A stretch of 64,000 nucleotides of DNA, taken from positions 18,973,667-19,037,666 of the forward strand of contig NC_054884.1 of the NCBI RefSeq assembly GCF_018320785.1. The letters run 5' to 3'. The notes below the pieces were generated by a model, which was given only the letters and a program-made list of their open reading frames with translations, ran no database searches and had not been told where the DNA came from. Below, in pieces: positions 47,231 through 64,000 of this stretch. Numbering within the stretch: position 1 is the stretch's first letter; each line of letters opens with the position of its first letter. The position numbers were made by a program, and so were the translations under genes. This DNA is from Cheilinus undulatus. Its lineage: Eukaryota; Chordata; Actinopteri; Labriformes; Labridae.

Positions 47231-48020
47231 GTGAATGTGGCAATAATGGGTCTAAAGTGGCTAAATTTGGCTTGCAGTGGCAAAAAATATTTAATAGTGG
47301 CAAAAAATGGATGATAAATATGGTGACAAGCTGTTAAAAAGTGGCAGAAATAAGTGGTAGAAAGTGGTTAAAGGGCGTCAAAAAATTACTTTTAAGTTAC
47401 AAGAAGATGTTAAAAGAGGCAAAAATAGTGATAAGGAGCAAATATGGGTTAAGAAATGAAAAAAGTGGGCAGTTAAAAAGGTAAAAAGTGGTTAAAATGG
47501 CAAAATTTGATTAAAGGTGATAAAGATGGGTTAAAAGTGGCAACAATTGACAGAAATACATGGTGAAAAGAGGTAAAAGAGCGGCAATTATTGGTCTACA
47601 ATGAATAAAAATTGGCTAAAAGTGGCAAAACAGGCAACAAAATGGTGAAAACCAGTTAAAAATGGAAGAAATTGCTTAAAAGTGGCAAAATTGCAGAAAT
47701 CAAAGGGTGAAAATGGGTTGAAGAGTGGCAAAAATTGCTTAAAAGTGGCACAAAAGAGGTTTAAAGAGGCAAAAAGGGGCAAGAAAGGAAAAAGTGGCTA
47801 AAAAAAGGTGCTTACGGTGGCAAAAAATGGCTTTAAGGTGGCAAAAAAATAGCTAAAAGTAACAAAATTGGTGGTAGGGTTAAAAAAAATTGGCCAAAAG
47901 GTGCAAAAATAAGAAGCTAAATTAGTGAAAATGGTTAAAAGTAACAAAAGTTGATTTAATGTGGAAAAAAAATGCGACAACATAGGCAGAAACAGTGACT
48001 TAAAGGGTTAAAAGTGGCTT
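47231..48020. repeat. Degenerate short tandem array, second copy
   Basis: About 790 bases of imperfect units built around taaaagtggcaaaaatgg, with many variants (gtggctaaa, gtggcaacaa). It is the same unit as in 44714-45080. The two arrays lie on opposite sides of fgf21. No coding capacity; open frames on the minus strand are Phe-rich artefacts. Confidence 0.8.
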
Positions 48021-48789
48021 GAATAAATAATTTCAACATCAGAACCCAATGATAGCTTGACACACTTTTCAGCTCCAAAGTGAAGTAATTGTTTGCTCAG
48101 ATGCAAGCACCAATGCTACTGATCCAACACACGCATTACTGTTATCAATAAATATCAACTGGGGTGGGCCCATTCATGGGGTTTTTCAGGGGTCCAGCCA
48201 ATTCTGTGGAAGGGCTTTGTGTCAGGTTAACACAGAGGTTAAAATTACAATTTGTGCTTTTCAAAGTAAAGTCCCAGTTTTGTAATTCTTTGGAGAAACC
48301 CATCATGTTTGTACTTAATGTTTTTTCCTCAAAAATAAAAGTAAAACAATATGACATAATTGCATTACAAAATAAAAGTATCTAAGAGCAGAGGCGACAA
48401 AAAGCTGCTAAAATTAAGCTTTTCAAATTGAGAATCAATGTCCTCTCTATTTCTGAACTCCCACACTGTCCCATTAGCAACCTTATTTAGTATATCTTAA
48501 ATGTTCTAATTCATGACCCCTAACTTTTGACTCACATTAACAAATATCGGAACTATTCTTTCTGTCACACGTGCTCGTAATAGCTTACAGAGCTTTTCCA
48601 TAAAGGTCTCCACTTCAGAAACGCACACATTTCACCACATCAGAAGGATGTAACACAAACGTCATCCGTTTAAAAAATTCATAACCAACATGTCGGAGAG
48701 AAGTTTTATGGTGTTTATCTTGCTTTAACCGTGTGAGTGTTTTTGAGAAGAAGGGAAAGAGTGGGTGAGTGATTTCCAAGCAGGAGAAG

Positions 48790-49240
48790 AATTATGTTTA
48801 CGTGACTGCAGCTGTGCGGTCAGAGAGGCGCTACGTCAACTCGTAAACGCACGTGGTCAGACAGCCGGAGCATAACGTAGATACTTTAATCCTTCTTCAG
48901 AGAGCACTAATGTTTGTTTCATCTCATTGTGATGATACTTATATGGTCACATGATAGCTTCTAGGTTACTCACCTGTCTACCAAAGCATCATAGCCAAAG
49001 TTAGACGTAATGACGCAATATTACGTTATTTAAGACCACCGAGCCTATGACGTGAAACGTCATTGTTTTGCAGTCTTTCGGAGAGGGGCACTGAGATAAT
49101 AACCAGTCTTTACAAACTTTACTGACCTATATATGAAGTTTCTTACGAGTGTAAGAAAAGTAAGGCTCGGTTGGCTACGTAACATCCTCCTCGAATAAGT
49201 TATTAAAAAAGAATAACAGAAAATGACGTAAATCATCTGA
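48790..49240 (-). promoter_or_regulatory. Candidate fgf21 promoter: CpG-rich cluster of CRE/ATF-like motifs
   Basis: The AT-rich background gives way to a stretch rich in CpG and ACGT cores: ttacgtgact, ctacgtcaac, gcacgtggtc (E-box CACGTG), gacgtaatgacgcaat, attacgttat, tgacgtgaaacgtcat, ctacgtaac and tgacgtaaat. TGACGCAAT (49011-49019) resembles the C/EBP-ATF composite site through which ATF4 induces mammalian FGF21. A perfect minus-strand donor (CAG|GTGAGT at 48973) lies just downstream in the fgf21 direction. That this drives fgf21, 2.7 kb away, is inference. Confidence 0.4.
48974..49040 (-). other. fgf21: Candidate non-coding first exon of fgf21
   Basis: On the minus strand a segment ends in GGTAGACAG|GTGAGTAA (donor at 48973). 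The acceptor immediately before the fgf21 ATG (ttttttccag, 46290) needs an upstream partner, and this is the best donor seen in the CpG-rich patch. The 5' limit is unknown; no TATA box is evident. Confidence 0.35.
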
Positions 49241-49364
49241 ATATCCTCATTATTATACCGAGGATGTAACCGGCAAAACGACCAAAACGGCAGCAAACAC
49301 AAATAATAAAAATGGTATGGCCCACATTTATAATTTTCTCATTTCTTTTGTATTAACTGTTAAA

Positions 49365-49860
49365 CAAAATGAGACCTGATCATGAATATCAAATATTGAT
49401 CTTTTTTTTTTTTAGGAATTAAACCCTTTATATACCAGATTAAGTGCAAATAACTGTGATGTTTGTAATGTGAAAAAAGAAAAAAACACACACACACAAA
49501 TGAAATATTTCTCATACACTACATGCAAATTTTATTCACAGGCTTGAATATTTAAATAATAAGTAACACTTTTGATTTTAGGCTGTTTTTATTTGAAGAT
49601 TTTAATAAATTGTTTTGTTGCACTGAGGGTGTTTGTGACCAAACATGGACACTTGACATTACTGGAATAAAAAAAATAACTAGGCATTTTTTTAAGTGTA
49701 CTTTTTTGCAATATTTGTCATGATTAAAAAATCCTGAAGTTTTCAAATTTAACCCTTTAAATGCCAGTTTAAGTGTAGAAGACCGTGATGTTTTTATTGT
49801 AAAAAAACACAAAATTTAATGTTTTTCTTAAGCAACATGAAAATTGGATTTCCTTGAAGG
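49365..49860. repeat. Composite interspersed repeat of the TTAA family
   Basis: Two related blocks about 330 bases apart (aattaaaccctttatatacc at about 49418; aatttaaccctttaaatgcc at about 49747), each followed by a tgatgttt-containing stretch, with gcactgagggtgtttgtgac between them. The last block also occurs in the MITE at 28303-28627. Probably overlapping or tandem insertions of one family. Confidence 0.55.
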
Positions 49861-51708
49861 GGATTATTATGTTTGATTTTATTATTTTATTATGTCTGAT
49901 GTCTGAAAATCAGTGTCAATGAAGCAATGACTCCAGGATGTGAGGTTAATATAACATTCACGCTTTTTAGTGTGATGGCTGGGGGATCAAATATGGTGGT
50001 TTTAATGGATGTCAATAAAGTAATTTATTATTGATCCTTTAAAGGTTCTGATATTAGAATTTTCAAAAATCTGTTGAAAAAAGCTTAGCCTTCAAATTTA
50101 TATTGTTAGCATCATCACAGTCAAAATGTTCAAAAAAAGAAAACAAAATGACCAAAAAGCAGTAAAATGGCCTAAAAACTCTTTAAGGATGGCTTTTAAG
50201 GTTTGTTAGGCCTACTAATCCATATCTAAATGTAGGCTTCTGTATGTTTAAAACATTAACAAATTTAGATACCAAACCACTGAGTCCAGCCTGAGGCATG
50301 ATGGTAAATGGGGCGTAGTATACCATGGCTGCAATAGCCCGTAACAAATTGATCATTTGTGATAGTTTCATTTAAGAAAGAAAGATTTAAAAGGAAGGAA
50401 TAAAATACAGTTATGTCTGACAGTCTTTAAAATTTTGTTTGTGGTGTGGAAAGTGAAATAGAAACACAATGGTCACCATGAACAGAAAAACATTATCTTT
50501 AAGTGATATTATATAGGCTTATAATAAATAAATAGCTTAAAACCATGATTGTTTTTCAGTGTATAATTATGTTATCCATAGCCTGCTGGCCTACTTCAGT
50601 ATTCACCCACCAAACCAGCTTGTAACCCAAAAATAAACATAATGTGAAATAAAAGCAGGGTTCATCAGGATTAAAGATGGATTCAACCAGCAGATGGTGC
50701 TCTAATGCTGTTCTCATTTTCATTTACAGGTAAAGGGAGACAAAATGCTTTTATTTACGCTGATGTTTTTACATGGCGTACAAAAGAAAGCAAGAACATC
50801 AGGAATATGGTTGAATAGTTCCACATAGTAATATAACCTGTAGGGGTGGGTCACATGCAGCCAAGAACCAAAGTGCCTTTGTTTGCATTTTCTAAGGCAA
50901 GATTTGGCACAAAGTGATGAGTTTGACTGTAAGAGGATTTATTATGTCAGGAAACACCACTTACACATGTACAGGAGCAGAAAGCGCAACAAAAAACAGA
51001 CATATGCCTACTGCTTTGTCAACAAGGGTAAAAATAAATTAAAAAATCCTTACAAATTAAAAGGCATGTGATACTAGTACAGAAGCCTTAGATAGACAGA
51101 CACGCTAGTCTGCTCTGTTTTACCCCAACAAAGACAGTTTTCAGTCTGTTTTGAGGACATTTTTTTCATAAAGTTGCTAGAGACCACAGGTGAACTATGA
51201 ATCCATAAATTACATGTTTGTGTTCAAATAAGTCTGTACAAATATAAAATTGGTCACAAAACAATAATACAAGAAAACCAAGAGAAAGAATGTCCATCAC
51301 TGCCTGATCATTTGTTTGGGAAACAAACACCTTAACTATTTTTATCCACAGCCATGTGTGAACAGCGCTGGGGTTTCCTCTTCCTGCTTTGGCTCATCTC
51401 CAGGCCTGTGCTGTTGACTGAGCAAAACATGCAGAAAATGCTGTGCATGACAGAAAGCTTTGTCTATTTATAATTTTTGTCAAAGTTTTTGGTTCTTTTG
51501 ATATATCTTGTATTAAGCTCTATTAATTTAATGACTGGTAGTAATGGAAAGCACAGAAGCCTTTAAATAACCAAACGATGCCATAGCAAGAGCACTGTCT
51601 AAATTATGCACCTACACTGGCAATATCTGAAATGCTAATTACAAACACTATCAGTAGGTTAGCATTAGGTTGTCATTAGCTCACATCTTAGAGTGCAGAG
51701 CATGAGTA

Positions 51709-52112
51709 CGCTTACTGACCACTTCATTAGGTACACCCTTTCAACTGCTCATTAACACAAATGCCTCATCAGCCATTCATATCAGCCTAAATGCATTTAA
51801 GCACGTACGGGCAGGATGATCTGCTGAAGTCAAAATAGAGAATCAGAATGGGGAAGAACAGTGATTTCAGTGACTTTCTGGACAGGCAGGTTCTCATGTT
51901 GTTTATATATAATTCTGACCTTACTGTTTGAATGCCGCAGGAGAAATCAAGACAGATCACATCAGCCAACATATTTCCAATCTTCTAGTGTCCAATATGG
52001 CGAGCCTTTTAGCTGTGGCCTCAGTTTCCTGTTTTTAGCTGTTAGGATTGACACCTGGCTCGGTGTTCTGCTGTTGTAGCCCATCTGCTTCAATGTCCGA
52101 TGTGCTGAGAAT
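51709..52112. mobile_element. Rearranged (foldback) Tc1-like remnant
   Basis: The left part has the 5' end of a common fish Tc1 family in sense: cttactgaccacttcattag, then gatctgctgaagtc and atcagaatggggaagaa. From about 51955 the sequence becomes the antisense of the transposase interior of the same family: cctcagtttcctg, then gtagcccatctgcttcaa. So a terminal piece and an inverted internal piece were joined. It is non-functional. Confidence 0.7.
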
Positions 52113-52119
52113 TCAGTAA

Positions 52120-52275
52120 TTCTGTTGTACTCAAGTAAAAGTACATTTACTCTGGTTAAAATTTACTTAAGTAAAAGTAATAGTACTGGTCTAGAAATCT
52201 ACTCAAGTATTAAAAATTTACTTTAAATACTAAGTACTGAAAAGCTACTGAGTAGCTATACAGTAAAATATCATC
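52120..52275. repeat. ACTCAAGTAAAAGTA-type dispersed repeat
   Basis: Repeated wording such as tactcaagtaaaagtacatt, cttaagtaaaagtaatagt, actcaagtattaaaa and actaagtactgaaaagctac. This is a familiar fish interspersed repeat with short internal subrepeats. It directly follows the Tc1 remnant. Confidence 0.6.
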
Positions 52276-53506
52276 TTTCCTTATTGGCAAGTACAAGAGA
52301 TGAGGTCTCTAACCAGGTTGTTTGGGTAAAGTCATGTCTCTATAATAGAGTGAAATACATAGCAAAATTTACAGTGTTAATTTAACTCATATATAGTTCA
52401 ATTTAACACTTTTTAAGTGTCTATATTGGTCTTTACTACATATAGCTAAACTACACTGTTAAAGTCTTAAATATTTCCCTATGTGACAGTGCTGCAGTAA
52501 CTCTTGAAAATCTGTGTTGGGTCTCCTCTGGCAAGAACAAAGCAGAGAGTCACCCTCATAGCAAGGCAAAACATACTGATGAATAATATGCACCATCCTT
52601 TAAGAGCACATAGAGTCCATGGTAAACTCTAACTTGATGGATAACTTCACACACAGTGCAAATATGTCTAATAACAAAAATCCACTAGAAACATGACCAA
52701 AAAACAAAACAAAACATGACAGCAGTCATCAGCTGTTTTGGGATGTGATGTTAAATCTTTCCCCCACTGAGAACCACTAATCTTATCGATAAAGTAAGCA
52801 TCATCTGTGTTTCAGTGGCATCTTACCTGAGATCTTCTGTAAACTCCTGGTGAATTTTTAAATAACTCCTTCAGCAGCATTTTACAGGTATGTTTTTTTA
52901 ATTACAGCTTTTACAATCAGTATCATCATTATTATCATTATTATATTCAATTATCATCACTACTCTCCAATAATATGAATTTAAATCATAACACAATTTG
53001 ATTTTTTTCTCAAAATGTACACATACAAGTAGCATATCTTAAATGTCCATAATTTAAAACATATTTCCTTTTTCAACCTGAAAATGAAATTACTTAAAAC
53101 TAAGTATGAAATGAACATACAGTTTAATACGCACACATACATACTGTACATACATACATACATACAATAGCAGTTATCATAAAAAATGATAAAAATAAAA
53201 TACACACATTTTACAAAGTCCCCAGGCTTCCACATCATTAGATGATTGATATCATGACGTTCACTCTAAAATGGTTGATTTGGCATGCATATTAACACAA
53301 ATGCTTAACTTTTTTCTTTTTTTAAATCCAGTTTGAACTGGATTTTGTCGTAAAAGCACTTTTCTAATTGTCTCATTGTCTTTCTTGTTCATATTTGTGC
53401 ATCACATGTCTGTTATGGCTTAAGAACATACATTTCTTTTCCTATGTGTACATGTTCACTCTCCCTTTGTAGTGCCCTCGCCCCAAACCCGACTGTGTTT
53501 TCTTCT

Positions 53507-53512
53507 TTTATT
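53507..53512 (-). terminator. Poly(A) signal candidate of ppfia3
   Basis: TTTATT on the plus strand, AATAAA in the sense of ppfia3, about 650 bases after the stop. Confidence 0.5.
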
Positions 53513-53760
53513 GTTCTTGTTACTAGGCAGAGTATGTTCTATTGTCAGTCTTAACCGCCTGCGACGATGCGTGTTTGGGGTGTTGTTCTGTTGTTTTTCT
53601 GAACAGGAATGCATTCTCTGATTTTAAAACTATAAATTCATTGTGTCAATAGTGCCATCTCACTCAAAAAACAGAAGATGTATTCACAATAGGCGATGGT
53701 CACTTTCTACAGGCCACTTTCTACGGAGTCAAACAGCGTCATGCCACAACTATGGATGAA

Positions 53761-53764
<4 letters not shown>

Positions 53765-53808
<44 letters not shown>

Positions 53809-53809
53809 T
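53765..53809. repeat. (GA)n microsatellite
   Basis: A 45-base GA repeat with one AA interruption, in the presumed ppfia3 3'UTR (CT repeat in the transcript). Confidence 0.9.
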
Positions 53810-54155
53810 AGGGATGGATAAACAGACATTCACTCATTATTTTGTCATCTTTTCAGAAAGCATTCACTCAGTGTCTTTGATTCTTCAAGACGTCTGCCTT
53901 GAATGTTGTTGGTCATCTTCTAGTGTCCATATTTGATTTGGATCCTCCTTTTTTTCCTCCATGAAAATGTGTTTTTTCTCCCCTAGGATTCGGAAGAAGT
54001 AGGAGGGTATCTACAAAAAAAGGAAAAATACATGGATAAAGAACTGCAGAAGCTCAAGCAGAGATGAAATGTTTGATTTGAGCTCGCACAGGTTATTTTT
54101 AGGCACAGATTACAATCATGAGTGAGGGTGCTTTCTCACCTGGTGTGCTTGTCGT

Positions 54156-63928
<9,773 letters not shown>

Positions 63929-64000
63929 CTGTAAACAGTAAACAAATTCATTTTATGTCCAGCTGTGTGGGAATGTGATATTTCTGTTTGTATGCCTTCT
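63929..64000 (-). other. ppfia3 intron, partial
   Basis: The last 72 bases of the window lie in the ppfia3 intron upstream of the linker exon; nothing else is seen. Confidence 0.8.

Larger units (their letters stand above)
46290..53489. other. Stretch between fgf21 and the end of ppfia3
   Basis: 7.2 kb upstream of fgf21 and downstream of ppfia3. It contains a possible TIR fragment (about 46889, acactgtaaaattaatctt), the second AAAGTGGC-type array (47231-48020), a CpG-rich CRE/ATF-site cluster with a candidate fgf21 first exon (about 48790-49290), a composite TTAA-family repeat (49365-49860), a rearranged Tc1 remnant (51709-52112), and an ACTCAAGTAAAAGTA-type repeat (52120-52275). A (TACA)n run lies at about 53147-53165. 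No coding exon is supported. Confidence 0.65.
53490..54155 (-). other. ppfia3: ppfia3 3'UTR
   Basis: From the stop to a minus-strand AATAAA at 53507-53512. A donor 16 nt after the stop (ACCAG|GTGAGA, GT at 54139-54138) and an acceptor (ttttttgtag, ending 54011) suggest a 129-nt intron within the UTR. A GA-rich run (53765-53809) is included. Confidence 0.55.

Overview
The window is vertebrate nuclear DNA and almost certainly comes from a teleost fish. It holds split genes with canonical GT/AG introns, AT-rich introns and spacers, and many fish-type DNA transposons (Tc1/mariner, hAT-like, and TTAA-flanked piggyBac-like MITEs). No prokaryotic genes, CRISPR arrays or operons are present. Four protein-coding genes can be rebuilt exon by exon from reading frame, splice phase and family knowledge. 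The TE spectrum suggests a ray-finned fish, probably a percomorph, but the species cannot be named from sequence alone.

Layout. (1) 1-4953, plus strand: the 3' part of kcnc3 (Kv3.3), covering S1 to the C-terminus in three coding exons (22-1003, 3686-3880, 4832-4953). A splice donor lies 7 nt after the stop, and a good acceptor at 21606 opens a probable 3'UTR exon that ends near AATAAA at 24196, so the transcript may run to about 24.2 kb. (2) About 4.9-30.9 kb: no conventional coding exon; one TIR element, one TTAA-flanked MITE and two low-confidence alternative kcnc3 tail exons. (3) 30951-39818, plus strand: complete kcna7 (Kv1.7, 521 aa) in two exons around a 7.3 kb intron filled with transposon relics. 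(4) 45384-46289, minus strand: complete, very compact fgf21 (203 aa, four coding exons). A probable non-coding first exon and a cluster of CRE/ATF-like sites lie near 49.0 kb. (5) 54156-63928, minus strand: the 3' part of ppfia3 (liprin-alpha-3) in eight coding exons, running off the right edge.

KCNC3, KCNA7, FGF21 and PPFIA3 all lie in human 19q13.3, so the block is conserved synteny. The human neighbours SNRNP70 and LIN7B are not seen between kcna7 and ppfia3, where fgf21 sits instead. The genes do not form one pathway: two are voltage-gated potassium channels (fast-spiking neurons; heart and muscle), one is an endocrine metabolic hormone, and one is a presynaptic active-zone scaffold.

No wholly new biological system is evident. 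The most interesting leads are: a possible set of alternative kcnc3 C-termini that share a remote 3'UTR exon; an extra intron inside the usual first coding exon of fgf21; a candidate stress-responsive (ATF-type) fgf21 promoter; degenerate AAAGTGGCAAAAATGG-type arrays on both sides of fgf21, one of them inserted in a MITE; and nested or rearranged transposons in the kcna7 and ppfia3 introns.
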